Below, piece after piece: positions 1-9,573 of a stretch of 64,000 bases of DNA. The translations under genes and the position numbers were made by a program. The notes below the pieces were generated by a model. The model did not search any database and was not told the DNA's origin. It was given only the letters and a program-made list of their open reading frames with translations. The DNA is from F1-80-MAGs062 sp046345315 (GTDB taxonomy: Bacteria > Planctomycetota > Planctomycetia > Planctomycetales > Planctomycetaceae). Location: the NCBI GenBank assembly GCA_046345315.1, contig JBKDKA010000176.1, forward strand, positions 5,719 through 69,718, written 5' to 3'. How positions within the stretch are numbered: position 1 is the stretch's first letter; every line of letters starts with the position of its first letter.

Positions 1-565
1 CGCCGTATCGCCGTGCTGCGCGCATCCTGACCTACGGCGAGCAACTGCCCGGCGCCGCCCGAGAAGTTCCCCTGACCCGACTGATAAAGAGTTGCGTCGT
101 GCTCCGGAGAAAGCTGAACGGAGACTGCGTTCAGAACGGTTCTCAGTTCCAGTACTTCTGAGACCTCCGAAAGTGACCTCATTCGGAGGCGATGAGTTCT
201 TCGGATGCAATCACGTCGACGATGATCCGGGGCGACGCGTCCGAAAATGCTCCCTGTTTTCATGTAGCTGACTCTGATTCCGGATCCCGAAACAGCTGCT
301 GTTGACGATCCTTCGTCAGAATTGGCCGGACGTAAGTTCAATGGCTGCAGGCTGCGGAGAGTTTCTGCCAGAATCGGAACAGGACCACTGATCCAGCGAT
401 CTCTCATGCTTGTTGCAGAGTTCGGCAGGAATCCGTCCGACTTTCTTCAGATGCTCCTTCAATACGATATCGTCGCCGGTAGCGCCGGAGAAGGAAAATC
501 TGCTTCTCAAACGAGGCTTTTCAGCAGTCACTCAGAGTCTCTTTGCCGCCTGCTGTGCAGGTGAT
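1..565. other. Left-edge region without a supported gene
   Basis: I see no convincing gene here. A minus-strand frame is open from an ATG at 263 off the left edge (it begins MKTGSIFGRV), and a plus-strand frame is open from the edge to about 270. Neither has a recognisable domain or a clear ribosome binding site. A short minus-strand frame at 316-531 lies just downstream of the ruvB stop codon and also resembles no family I know. The stretch may hold the start of a gene lying to the left, or degenerate sequence. Confidence 0.3.
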
Positions 566-1678
566 TCAGAAGAGCTCGGGCTGTCCGGGGGGAAGTTTTC
601 GGGTGCCTGGTTCGGATTGAAACGCGTTCAGATGGTTCATTGCTTTCAGGGTCACCATTCGACCCCGGGGAGTTCGCTGCAGGAAACCCTCGCGGAGCAG
701 GAACGGTTCGACTTCATCTTCAAGTGTATCTGCCGGGATGCTCATCGTGTGAGAAAGTGCCTGCACGCCGGCGGGACCACCGGAGAAGATCGAAATGATG
801 GTGCTCAGGTAGCGTCGATCCTGCTCTTCAAGCCCGGCATCGTCGACGCCTTTCATCTTCAGAGCTTCGCGGGATACCTTCAGGGTAATCTTTCCGTCTG
901 CACGCGCGTCAGCGAAGTCTCTGGTCCAGCGCAACCAGTTGTTGGCTTTGCGGGGCGTGCCTCGCGAGCGAAGGGCTATTTCAACGGCTGCGTCGGCAGA
1001 GATTTCCGTTCGGAGTTTCGCCGCATTTCTTGATACGATCAGCGCAAGGTCATCCAGCGAATAAAAATCCAGCAGTTCGCGATTCACGAATCGATCTCGC
1101 AACGGGGCGCTCAGCATGCCGCTTCGCGTTGTTGCCCCGATCAGGGTGAATGGCTGCAGTTTCATGTTGATCGTGCGTGCGTTCAGGCCATCCCCCAGGG
1201 TGATATCGATTCGAAAGTCTTCCATCGCGGGGTAGAGAAATTCTTCTACCGCAGGCGGCATCCGGTGGATCTCGTCGATGAACAGAACTGATCCATGACT
1301 TGCGTTGGTCAGATACGGAAGAAGATCTTTCGGTGCTGATAACGACGGACCGGCAGTGATCTGAATGTCAGTGCCGAGTTCTCGAGGCACGACCTGAGCC
1401 AGTGTTGTCTTTCCGAGCCCGGGAGGGCCGCTCAGCAGCAGATGTCCCAGAGGTTCTTTTCGTTTTCGAGTGGCTTCGAGCAGGATTCGAATTCGTTCCA
1501 CAACTTCCCGCTGGCCCACAACGTCCTCAAGTCTTGAAGGACGAAGTTCGTCGTCTTCTTTCCGAAAGTCCGGACTCTGAAGAATGTCAGCGGAGGAAAG
1601 TTCCGGCATCGTCCGGTCAGATACCGAATCTGAATCAGGATCTGCTTCCTCGCGGCGAATCGTTGTCTTCCGTGCCAT
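566..1678 (-). CDS. ruvB: Holliday junction branch migration ATPase RuvB (divergent)
   Basis: RuvB is the hexameric AAA+ motor that works with RuvA to move Holliday junctions during recombinational repair. The 370-residue product has the family layout: an unconserved N-terminus of about 44 residues, then LRPSRLEDVVGQ, Walker A GPPGLGKTT at 84-92, Walker B FIDEIH near 134-138, sensor 1 GATTRSG, the LRDRF arginine segment near 193-197, sensor 2 GTPRKA, and a winged-helix C-terminus with FLQRTPRGRM. Several positions that are nearly invariant in the family differ: LRDRFG is LRDRFV, GTPRIAN is GTPRKAN, and the following RRVRD is RWTRD. The catalytic ATPase residues are kept, so it is probably functional. 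No ruvA or ruvC is nearby. The frame is intact, so this is not a pseudogene. Confidence 0.92.
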   Translation of the reverse strand: MARKTTIRREEADPDSDSVSDRTMPELSSADILQSPDFRKEDDELRPSRLEDVVGQREVVERIRILLEATRKRKEPLGHLLLSGPPGLGKTTLAQVVPRELGTDIQITAGPSLSAPKDLLPYLTNASHGSVLFIDEIHRMPPAVEEFLYPAMEDFRIDITLGDGLNARTINMKLQPFTLIGATTRSGMLSAPLRDRFVNRELLDFYSLDDLALIVSRNAAKLRTEISADAAVEIALRSRGTPRKANNWLRWTRDFADARADGKITLKVSREALKMKGVDDAGLEEQDRRYLSTIISIFSGGPAGVQALSHTMSIPADTLEDEVEPFLLREGFLQRTPRGRMVTLKAMNHLNAFQSEPGTRKLPPGQPELF

Positions 1679-1718
1679 GGCGTTCTTCAGTGAGAGGATT
1701 CGTCCAGAATCAAAGACC

Positions 1719-4181
1719 TTACTTCGTTTCCTCAGACGCTTTCTTGCTGTCTGAGGGGGCGGTTTTCAGCTTTTCCTCGAGACGCCGGATCAGATCCTCA
1801 TCTGGTCGCTTCGATTCACGCTCGACTTTCAGTGCTTCTTCACGAATCTTTCGGGCGTCTTCCGACTGGCTGAGTGCCTCGTAACAATCAGAGAGATGCT
1901 CAAGGATTGTGGAGTCACGATATTCCGGATCTGCGTTTGCTTTCTTCAGTTCCTCCAGTGCTTCTGCAAATCGTCCCAGTCGAAAGAGCACCCATCCAAG
2001 GCTATCGAGGTAAGCAGGGTTATCGCCCTGCGATTCGACAGCTATGCGGATCATCTTTTCGGCTTTTTCCAGATTCTTGCTCTGATCGGCGTACAGGTAA
2101 CCGAGGTCGTTGTTGATTCCTGGATCATCCGGATTCTCTGCGTAGACCTCTTCCAGAATCTTTTCTCCGCTGCCGATGTCACCGCTCTGGACGTAAGCAT
2201 TGGAAAGGCTCATCTGACATCTGCGTTTGATCTGCGGATCAACCTTTTCACCCTCAAGGATCTGCTGATAGGCAGCAATGGCCTCTGGCCACTTTTCCTG
2301 CAGCACATACATTCCTGCCAGCTGAAGCTGACTCCGAAGAACATTCTCTGTGTCCTGCGCGAATTCCGACTGAATCATCTTCAGGGTTTTCTCAGCCTCA
2401 TCGTACTGTTCTGCCTGAACCAGAATTGCTCCCAGCTGGTAATGAAGTCTCGGTGCGCCCGGGTTGATTCGAATGGCTTCGCGAACCGCTGCCAAGGCTT
2501 CTTCTGGTCGGTCGCTGAGCAACTCCGCTTCCGAGAGCAGGTAAAGGCCGATGAGCCGCTGTTCGACATTCAGGCCTGGGATTGCGACCAGCTGTCTGAA
2601 AGTCTGAGCTGCCTCAGAAAATTTCTCGCGACGTACCTGATTGACACCCAGCTCATTCAGCACCGGAATAGCAAGGACTCGATCAGGATTCAGTTCCACG
2701 GTTGCCTTCAGCAGTTCCGCTTCATTCTCCCAATTTTCCAGTTCTCGAGCGACTGAGGCACAGAAGTAAGTGACCGAGGGGCTCAGATCGTTTGGTCTCT
2801 CACGGCGAATCTTCAGACATGCCTCAGTCAGTGAGTTCCCGAAGTTCTCATTCGCGACAATTTCATTGACGAGCGGGAGGAACTCTGAAATCTGAATTCG
2901 AGCTCGAACAGCTCGATTCATCGTCGCAATCAAAGCCGTAGGATTCTTCCTCGCAATTTCGACTCGCATCAGTCCCGGATACGCATCCACCTCGCCCTTG
3001 TCATCCAGCAGTGCCTGATAGACTGCCGCTGCACCGTCCGTGTCGCCACTGTCAATCAGGCATTTCGCGCGGAACATTCGCACTGGTGTGCTGTTGACAG
3101 CGTCTGTTTCGAGCTTTGTCAGGCGTTCCTGAAATGAATCTCGGTGACCGGTTGCTTCCAGCAGATCCTTCAGAAGCACCAGAGAGCTCTGATCACGCTG
3201 TCCCGTCTGAAAATACTTCTCCAGGCTGGCTTCGCATTCATTTGTTCGATCAAGCATGAAGAGACATCGAGCCAGGAAGAGATGATGTTCCCCTGGACGT
3301 GAATTCTCGATCCGATCAATCGCTTCGAATGCTTTGATTGCCTTTTCTGTTCTGCCAGCCTCCATCAGAACTCTTCCGGCTGTCAGATAGCCTGAATTCC
3401 TGTCTTTGAGCAGGGTCTGATGATCACGGAAATTCAGTCCGAAATCTTCAGGGCGATCGAGTGCCTGAATAATGACTTCGTAACTGTCGGCAGCTGCACT
3501 CAGCCTCGACATTGCGAGCATCAGTCGAGCTCGAAACTGGTGAATTCCGACAAATGCCTTTGACTTCTGATCGAGTGTTTTTGATTTCAGAGCAGACTCG
3601 ATCATCAGCTGCGATTCCTGAGGTCCCGCAGGCCGTTGTGATGCTGCCAGAATCTGAGCCAGTTCGAAGCGAGTCTCGTAATCGTTCGCGTCCAGATCGA
3701 TCGCCTGGATCGCCTTCTTCATTCCTTCTTCCGCGTTCCCAAGGCGAAACAGCACCATGGCGAGTGCCTTCAGGGGAGTGGGAGAATCGGGAGCTGCCGC
3801 TGCTGATTTACCGAATGCTTCCGCTGCTTCCTGAAGTTCTCCGCGTCGCTGAGCCATCAGTCCGGCCATGTACCACGAGAGCGCCTCCTTTTCTTCAGGA
3901 GGGATTCGGGCACTTTCGTCTTTCAGTTCCCAGGTTTCATCATCGCCTGGCTGGCGCAGTCCGGGGAGAGCCGCTTTCTTTTCGGATTCGCCATCGACGG
4001 CAGTTTTGCCGGAATCTCCGTCAGGGGACTTTGACTCCTCAGATGCTGCTGCAGATTCAGCCTCCGTGGCAGCCTTCGGCTCTTCGGCCAGCGTGAAACC
4101 AGTCAGAGAGAACGACAGGATGGTCGTGGCAAGCCAGAGCAGGGGACTTGTTCGCGTAATTGCCGAATGGGCTGGCATCAT
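1719..4181 (-). CDS. Secreted TPR-repeat protein
   Basis: This is an 820-residue tetratricopeptide protein, likely a periplasmic scaffold. An N-terminal signal peptide (residues 1 to about 32, hydrophobic core LLWLATTILSFSL, cleavage near TLA-EE) is followed by an acidic Glu/Ser/Ala-rich linker to about residue 90. TPR helices then run almost to the end, for example GNAEEGMKKAIQAIDLDAND near residue 150 and GDNPAYLDSLGWVLFRLGRF near 740. The C-terminal 50 residues are charged (EEALKVERESKRPDED). The gene lies 40 bp downstream of ruvB's start in the same direction, so the two could share a transcript, although no functional link is obvious. TPR proteins of this size are common in Planctomycetes. 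The specific partner cannot be told from sequence. Confidence 0.85.
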   Translation of the reverse strand: MMPAHSAITRTSPLLWLATTILSFSLTGFTLAEEPKAATEAESAAASEESKSPDGDSGKTAVDGESEKKAALPGLRQPGDDETWELKDESARIPPEEKEALSWYMAGLMAQRRGELQEAAEAFGKSAAAAPDSPTPLKALAMVLFRLGNAEEGMKKAIQAIDLDANDYETRFELAQILAASQRPAGPQESQLMIESALKSKTLDQKSKAFVGIHQFRARLMLAMSRLSAAADSYEVIIQALDRPEDFGLNFRDHQTLLKDRNSGYLTAGRVLMEAGRTEKAIKAFEAIDRIENSRPGEHHLFLARCLFMLDRTNECEASLEKYFQTGQRDQSSLVLLKDLLEATGHRDSFQERLTKLETDAVNSTPVRMFRAKCLIDSGDTDGAAAVYQALLDDKGEVDAYPGLMRVEIARKNPTALIATMNRAVRARIQISEFLPLVNEIVANENFGNSLTEACLKIRRERPNDLSPSVTYFCASVARELENWENEAELLKATVELNPDRVLAIPVLNELGVNQVRREKFSEAAQTFRQLVAIPGLNVEQRLIGLYLLSEAELLSDRPEEALAAVREAIRINPGAPRLHYQLGAILVQAEQYDEAEKTLKMIQSEFAQDTENVLRSQLQLAGMYVLQEKWPEAIAAYQQILEGEKVDPQIKRRCQMSLSNAYVQSGDIGSGEKILEEVYAENPDDPGINNDLGYLYADQSKNLEKAEKMIRIAVESQGDNPAYLDSLGWVLFRLGRFAEALEELKKANADPEYRDSTILEHLSDCYEALSQSEDARKIREEALKVERESKRPDEDLIRRLEEKLKTAPSDSKKASEETK

Positions 4182-4350
4182 CGTTTGTCTCAGCAGAAAA
4201 CAGAATTCGTTGTATCAGGCCGGGATGCTCGAATGATCGTCATCAGCCCGGGATTATCGGATCCTGATGTCCTGCTGTCGAGAGATGATCCGTATTGATA
4301 AACCTGCTGAATGTTCGCGCCCACTCGTGGTAGGGTTGCATGGAGGCTCT

Positions 4351-4432
4351 GACGAAACCGGGACAGGTACCTCTGGAGGTTACCTTTCTCAATGATTTCA
4401 GACTCTCGGCGGGAGCCAGTCCCGGTTTTGTC
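4351..4432. repeat. REP-like palindromic intergenic repeat, copy 1
   Basis: The ends are near-perfect inverted repeats: gacgaaaccgggacagg at the left and ccagtcccggttttgtc at the right. The middle is unrelated to the other copies apart from a GGGAGCCAGTCCC arm. It sits between two minus-strand genes. It belongs with the copies at 22050, 24733, 28404 and 33209. Confidence 0.7.
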
Positions 4433-4440
4433 AGGCGTTC

Positions 4441-5613
4441 TTATTTCTTCCGAACGTCCGTTTTTTTGGATGCTCCCCTGGAGTTTCCCTCTGATGTTCG
4501 GGATTTCTGAGATCCTTTTTCGGAGTTTTTCGTGCTGCCGGATTTCAGATCCGAACCTTTGGAACGGGCATCTCCGGTTTTCACTGCGCGGGCGGTGGTG
4601 TCTGGTGTTGCCGATTTCTTCGCCGACGCTCCAGCGCTGCCCGTGGTTGATTTCACACCTTTTCCTGCGGATGCTGGAGGAGCTGACTTGTCTGCTGGCT
4701 TTGGCGTGGATACTGGTTTCGCAGATGCCGATGACTTTGCAGCAGCGGGGGTTTTCGAAGCGATCTTTGATTTATCGTTTGGCCTGGCATGTGTCGGCGG
4801 GGCACTCACCGAAGTCTTCTGAGACGCTCCGGAGACAGGCTTCGCGGCCGTTTTTGCAGAAGCCACAGTCGCAGCCGGCTGAGGAGCCGGCTTTGTGACT
4901 TTTCGTTTCGATGGTGACTGAAGTTCCTGAATTCGATCGGAGACATCACCGATTTCAGAATCATCGGGAATCATTTCTTTGAAACGCTCGCGATACTTTG
5001 CATCGGTGGCCAGACATCGAAGCAGATGAGAGAATTCCGCCCCCTGCGCTTTCTTGACTGCAGACTTCAGCAGTTCGCCAGCGGACTCGCTGTCTGACTG
5101 CGACGGCACTGCCCCAAGCCAGCGAGCCGCCAGTGTCATCGACGCATCCAGAGGAATGACATGACACGCCAGAATCTGCTGCATTACAAAGTCGCGAACG
5201 AACGGTGAAAGATCGTTGACCTTCTTCATCGTCCGAAGAGCCACTTCCTGAGTGAGCTTACGGAACTTCTCGTACTCGAACGAATAACCTGATTCAAAGA
5301 CAAATCTCAGGACAGACCGAATTCGAAGTGCCTTCCAGTCGGCATTCTGGAGGGGATTAAGGACTCGTTCCAGTTCGGTCACGGAGCTGACCCGAATCTC
5401 GTTCAGGTCAAAGTGGCTGCTGATGAGGCGTTGATATCCGGCCTGCGCGTCGGCCCATGAATCATCCTCAAGACAGACCGCAAACAGAAACGTTTCGAGA
5501 ACGGGAAGATCGAGCCGAGGCAGCGATTTTCCGTAGAGCTTCTGAAGTCCGGTGACGAGATTGCGACAGACCTGAGTCTTGTCGCTGGATTTTGCTGCCC
5601 TGGCAGGTGACAT
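4441..5613 (-). CDS. Endonuclease III-like fold with long Lys/Ala/Ser-rich tail
   Basis: This 390-residue protein matches no named family I can assign outright. Residues about 15-190 have the helical pattern of the endonuclease III/HhH-GPD superfamily: LETFLFAVCLEDDSWADAQ, then RVLNPLQNADWKALRIRS, then a helix-hairpin-helix-like NDLSPFVRDFVMQQIL, then IPLDASMTLAARWLG, where D156 sits where the glycosylase catalytic Asp is expected. The catalytic Lys of the LPGVGRKTA motif is missing and there is no four-Cys iron-sulfur loop, so glycosylase/lyase activity is unlikely. Residues about 230-390 are a disordered Lys/Ala/Ser/Pro tail resembling histone H1 tails and ending SKKTDVRKK. Inference: a DNA-binding structural protein. 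The domain assignment is by eye and needs a profile search. Confidence 0.6.
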   Translation of the reverse strand: MSPARAAKSSDKTQVCRNLVTGLQKLYGKSLPRLDLPVLETFLFAVCLEDDSWADAQAGYQRLISSHFDLNEIRVSSVTELERVLNPLQNADWKALRIRSVLRFVFESGYSFEYEKFRKLTQEVALRTMKKVNDLSPFVRDFVMQQILACHVIPLDASMTLAARWLGAVPSQSDSESAGELLKSAVKKAQGAEFSHLLRCLATDAKYRERFKEMIPDDSEIGDVSDRIQELQSPSKRKVTKPAPQPAATVASAKTAAKPVSGASQKTSVSAPPTHARPNDKSKIASKTPAAAKSSASAKPVSTPKPADKSAPPASAGKGVKSTTGSAGASAKKSATPDTTARAVKTGDARSKGSDLKSGSTKNSEKGSQKSRTSEGNSRGASKKTDVRKK

Positions 5614-5758
5614 GTTCAGATTCCACTGTTCAGCGGCACGATCCTGGAGTCACAGAGAATTCCATTTCTGAAAATCCTGACTGCATCCGATCGGACCAGA
5701 ATTCAATTTTATAAGGGACATGCGGAGTTCACGACTCAGACTGAACGCAAGTTCGATC

Positions 5759-6277
5759 TCAGACGTCCCGTTCCGAATCACGAAGAGTCACTTCACTTGA
5801 TGGTTCGGTTTCGCTGCCGGCGGTGCCTGCCTCCGGAACAGAAACCGGCCGCGATTCCCTTCCCGAAGGAAACCCGGTTGTATCTTCATCCTCGTCGAAT
5901 TCTTCAGGTGTCTCCGGCTCTCCGTTTTCTGCAGACTCATTCAGTATGTCTCGCAGAATCCTTGATGTCTCGACAGATTTTTTGACGCCCGTATCAAGGA
6001 CAAAACGCAACTCCGGAGTGTAACGACTTCGAATTCGCTCTGCGATTTTTGACTGGAGATAACCACGAGCAGAGTTCAGCCCATGCATCGTCAGAGCGGC
6101 AGTTCGATCGTCTCCCATGACGGAGATCCTGACACTCGCATATCTGAGGTCAGGACTGACCTCAGCACCCAGAACTGTGACATTCTGAATTCTGGGGTCG
6201 CGGAGTTCGAGCAGAATGGACGTGCTGACGACTTCACGTACCACTGATGCGACTCGTGCCGTACGGCGCACAGACAT
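5759..6277 (-). CDS. rbfA: 30S ribosome-binding factor RbfA
   Basis: RbfA binds the immature 30S subunit and helps mature the 5' end of 16S rRNA, a role linked to cold adaptation. The 172-residue protein begins with the typical basic start and core (RTARVASVVREVVSTSIL, then DPRIQNVTVLGAEVSPDLRY). It continues with a KH-type fold ending near FVLDTGVKKSVETSRIL. Residues after about 115 form an acidic Glu/Asp/Ser-rich tail (EEFDEDEDTTGFPSG) that standard RbfA proteins of about 120 residues lack. It lies 143 bp downstream of infB on the same strand, the usual nusA-infB-rbfA order, so co-transcription is likely. No truB follows. Confidence 0.93.
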   Translation of the reverse strand: MSVRRTARVASVVREVVSTSILLELRDPRIQNVTVLGAEVSPDLRYASVRISVMGDDRTAALTMHGLNSARGYLQSKIAERIRSRYTPELRFVLDTGVKKSVETSRILRDILNESAENGEPETPEEFDEDEDTTGFPSGRESRPVSVPEAGTAGSETEPSSEVTLRDSERDV

Positions 6278-6420
6278 TGTCAGTTGTGTTCCTTGCTGAT
6301 TACTGCCGACCTCTGAAGATCTGACGCTGCGGATTGAGTAATGATCTGCGGAAAATCGAAATACGATCCGGAGTTCTGACCGACTGAAAAAATCAGTGGC
6401 AGATCCCCGGGATCTCGACG

Positions 6421-9240
6421 CTAATTCAGTGTCCTTCGAACTTCGTCTATACGGTATGCTTCCAGCAGGTCACCTTCTTTCACGTCATTGAATCCATCCA
6501 GACGAATTCCGCATTCCATCCCGTCTCGCACTTCTTTCGCATCATCCTTTTCACGTTTCAGAGATCCGATCCTGTAATCATTCAGAATCTTCTGGTCGCG
6601 AATGACGTGGACTCGATTGTCTCTGGAAATCGTCCCATTCAGAACTCGACATCCCGCAATCGTTCCGAAACGACTGATCTGGAAGGTCCGAAGTACGATG
6701 GCTCGCCCTGTGGCAACTTCCACCTTCTCCGGACGAAGGAGTCCCTGAAGGGCCAGTCGGATCTGTTCGGTGACTTCATAGATGATAGTGTAGCGGCGAA
6801 TTTCCACGGCTTCTCGTTCCGCCAGCATTTCTGCTCGATCGTCTGCGATGACATGAAAAGCCACAATGATGGCACCCGCAGCACTGGCAAGATAGACGTC
6901 GCTCTCGTTGACGCCGCCGACACCCTCGTGGATGACCTGAACACGAACCTCCGGATGTTCGAATTTCTCGACTTCACCGCGAAGTGCTTCGATGGATCCC
7001 GGAGTATCCGCTTTCAGAATCAGAGGCAGTTCCTGAACTCCCTCTCCCTCTCGGCCGGAGCTGAGGATGTCTTCAAGCGTTCGAGGTTTGCCCTTTCGTG
7101 ACAACTCTTCGGTGCGTCCTTCATGAAGTCGCTTGCTGGCAGTCTCTCTGGCCTCTTCAACATCCTTCATTACGAAGAAGTGATCACCGGCACCCGGAAT
7201 CTCGTTCAGCCCGGCAACCTTGACCGGCATCGACGGACCTGCTTCCTCCAGTTCGATGTCTCGATCATTGTAGATCGCCCGGATGCGTCCGTAAGAACTG
7301 CCGCAAAGCACGACGTCACCAACTCGAAGCGTACCCTTCTGAACGATAAGCCAGGACAGAACACCGCGACCTTCGTCGAGGAATGCTTCGAGACAGACCC
7401 CGAGGGCTTCTCGATCCGGATTCGCCTGAAGCTCGTTGAGTTCCGCGGTGAGCAGCAGTGTTTCCAGAAGCTTGTCGACACCCTTGCCAGTTGCACCACT
7501 GGTTCGGACGACTTCAGTTTCACCACCCCATTCAGACGGGAGAAGATCGTGCTGAGCCAGCTGCTGGAGAATCTTCTGTTCGTCAACCCCCTGCAGGTCG
7601 ATCTTGTTGAGTGCTACGATAATCGGAACACCTGCACTCTTGGCGTGGCTGATACATTCCACGGTCTGAGGCATGACACCGTCATCTGCTGCAACAACGA
7701 GTACGATAATGTCGGTAACGTTTGCTCCGCGTGCTCGCATTTCACCAAATGCCGCATGTCCCGGAGTATCAACGAACGTCAGGCGATGACCTTCGTAATC
7801 GACCTGATAAGCAGCAATATGCTGTGTAATCCCGCCGGCTTCTCCAGCGGCTACGTTTGCCTTCCGGATGTAGTCCACCAGCGTTGTCTTGCCATGGTCG
7901 ACGTGTCCAAGAATCGTAATGATCGGTGGACGACCAAGCATTTTCTCCGGCGGGTCATCGTGGTCCCGCGAAGCCAGAAGTTCCGCCTCGATATCGCGTC
8001 CCCGCTTGACTTCCAGATCAACTCCCAGTTCCATAGCCACTTCCATGGCCACTTCTTCTGAGAGTTCATCGTTGATGGTCATCATCTGACCATCCTTGAA
8101 AAGAATTCCAAGAATCGATTTTGCCGGACGTCCGATCGCTTCAGAAAGTGCTCGAACTGTAATCGGGAAGGAAATCTGTGCAGCCGTTTTCAGATCGGTC
8201 GCACCGGTTCGCTTCCTGCGACGTACTTTCTTGTTCTGACGTTCCAGTTCGCGAGACTGCTTCAGCTCTTTCAGAAGTGCGCCGCGGCGAGCTTTTTCTC
8301 GTGCCGCCTTCTGGTTCTCCGTCGTGTCAGCTCCGGTTTCATGTTCCGCTCGAGCGTCCTTCAGTTGTCGCAACTGCTCCGCAAGGGGGCTCCGTCGGTC
8401 GACAATGTCAGACAAAGCCATATCCGGCTTCTGTACGCGGTCTTCTTTCGCCTTCGGTTTCTTCACCGTTGGTGGGGTGAACGTCGGAGCTTCCGCAACC
8501 AGAGGCCGGGAAATCGGCTTACCGCGATTTGGGGATGGTACCGGTTTTGCCTGCGCCTGCTCCCGATCCTTCACGGATCCGATTGGACGCATTTCGCGCA
8601 TGATCTGCATCTTGGGACGCCGTGCTGCATCCTGAGCAGCATTCGATCCCGAAACCACCGGGCGCTGAATGGGTGTTGCGGGTGCTGCCGGGGCCTTTGG
8701 TGCGACCACTTCGCTCGGCGCGACAGCTTCCACCTCCTGAACCTCCGGTGCGGCCGGAACGGGTTGATCGATTACCTCGGCTACTGGTTCAACCGTGTCC
8801 GCAGGCTCAGGCCCGGAAGTTTCGACAAACTCATCTGTCGCTTCAACGGGAGCATCCACGTACGGTGTTGCTTCTTCAACGGAAGGCGCTTCTTCCTCAA
8901 TGGAGGACACTTCCTCCTCAGCCTCGTCCACTGCATGCTCAACGGGCGACAGCTTCTCGCCTGATGAAGATTCCTGCTTTGCTTTGGGAGCGAGCGTCTT
9001 GATCGGCTTCACTTTGCCGAGATCAGGCACTTCCCGAACCAGCACCGGTTCTTCGCGCACCACAGCCGTGTCAGAACCGCCACTGCGTTTCTGAATGAAA
9101 GCAACGATCTGATCTCGTTCTTCCTCTGAAATTGTCGCCAGCGCATTGCGCAATTTAACGCCGGCTTCCTCACAAATGTCGATCAGTACCTTGCTGTCGA
9201 GACCAAGATCTCGAGCAAGGGCAAAGATGCGTATCTTCAA
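6421..9240 (-). CDS. infB: Translation initiation factor IF-2
   Basis: IF-2 is the GTPase that brings initiator tRNA to the 30S subunit and promotes subunit joining. The 939-residue protein opens with an IF2_N module (residues 1-50, MKIRIFALARDLGLDSKVLI). A long low-complexity Pro/Ala/Glu linker (about 55-340) follows, then a second IF2_N-like segment (about 350-415). The GTPase domain has G1 GHVDHGKTT near 444-452, G2 GGITQHI, G3 DTPGH and G4 NKID. Domains II, III and IV follow and end in FNDVKEGDLLEAYRIDEV. The start is the ATG at 9240. The gene is in the nusA-infB-rbfA block, with an unexplained 333-bp gap to nusA. Confidence 0.97.
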   Translation of the reverse strand: MKIRIFALARDLGLDSKVLIDICEEAGVKLRNALATISEEERDQIVAFIQKRSGGSDTAVVREEPVLVREVPDLGKVKPIKTLAPKAKQESSSGEKLSPVEHAVDEAEEEVSSIEEEAPSVEEATPYVDAPVEATDEFVETSGPEPADTVEPVAEVIDQPVPAAPEVQEVEAVAPSEVVAPKAPAAPATPIQRPVVSGSNAAQDAARRPKMQIMREMRPIGSVKDREQAQAKPVPSPNRGKPISRPLVAEAPTFTPPTVKKPKAKEDRVQKPDMALSDIVDRRSPLAEQLRQLKDARAEHETGADTTENQKAAREKARRGALLKELKQSRELERQNKKVRRRKRTGATDLKTAAQISFPITVRALSEAIGRPAKSILGILFKDGQMMTINDELSEEVAMEVAMELGVDLEVKRGRDIEAELLASRDHDDPPEKMLGRPPIITILGHVDHGKTTLVDYIRKANVAAGEAGGITQHIAAYQVDYEGHRLTFVDTPGHAAFGEMRARGANVTDIIVLVVAADDGVMPQTVECISHAKSAGVPIIVALNKIDLQGVDEQKILQQLAQHDLLPSEWGGETEVVRTSGATGKGVDKLLETLLLTAELNELQANPDREALGVCLEAFLDEGRGVLSWLIVQKGTLRVGDVVLCGSSYGRIRAIYNDRDIELEEAGPSMPVKVAGLNEIPGAGDHFFVMKDVEEARETASKRLHEGRTEELSRKGKPRTLEDILSSGREGEGVQELPLILKADTPGSIEALRGEVEKFEHPEVRVQVIHEGVGGVNESDVYLASAAGAIIVAFHVIADDRAEMLAEREAVEIRRYTIIYEVTEQIRLALQGLLRPEKVEVATGRAIVLRTFQISRFGTIAGCRVLNGTISRDNRVHVIRDQKILNDYRIGSLKREKDDAKEVRDGMECGIRLDGFNDVKEGDLLEAYRIDEVRRTLN

Positions 9241-9573
9241 AACTCAACCCCTTAGGCCCCCAGAAAACGAAAAGATTGCGAGCGGTAGACTCCACCTCGC
9301 GAGATTTCATTTTCTGCCTGAGCACTGAACTCCTCTGCCAGCATCTGTAACAACGACAGTTTTCTGTCAGAGGTGACTTCACCAGGCAATGAACAGGTAG
9401 TGCTGTTCACACAGCCGCGGAAAGCGCGGAAACCAATCTCTCTGAAAACTCACCTGCACTGATTTCTGCGGTTTTTCTTCTTCTCCAGTTAACCCATGAA
9501 TTTCCGGCCAAGTTTCACGAACTGTATGAAAATCCTGCCTTGCCCCACATCGTCCTCCGTTCCGGCATGCCAG
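9241..9573. other. infB-nusA intergenic gap
   Basis: This 333-bp spacer separates two genes that are usually tightly linked. I found no credible open frame, tRNA or strong terminator. It may carry a secondary promoter for infB and rbfA, but I cannot point to a clear -35/-10 pair. Confidence 0.4.

Noticed and set aside
316..531. 71-residue minus-strand open frame after ruvB
   Set aside because: No ribosome binding site, no family resemblance and poor composition; most likely chance.
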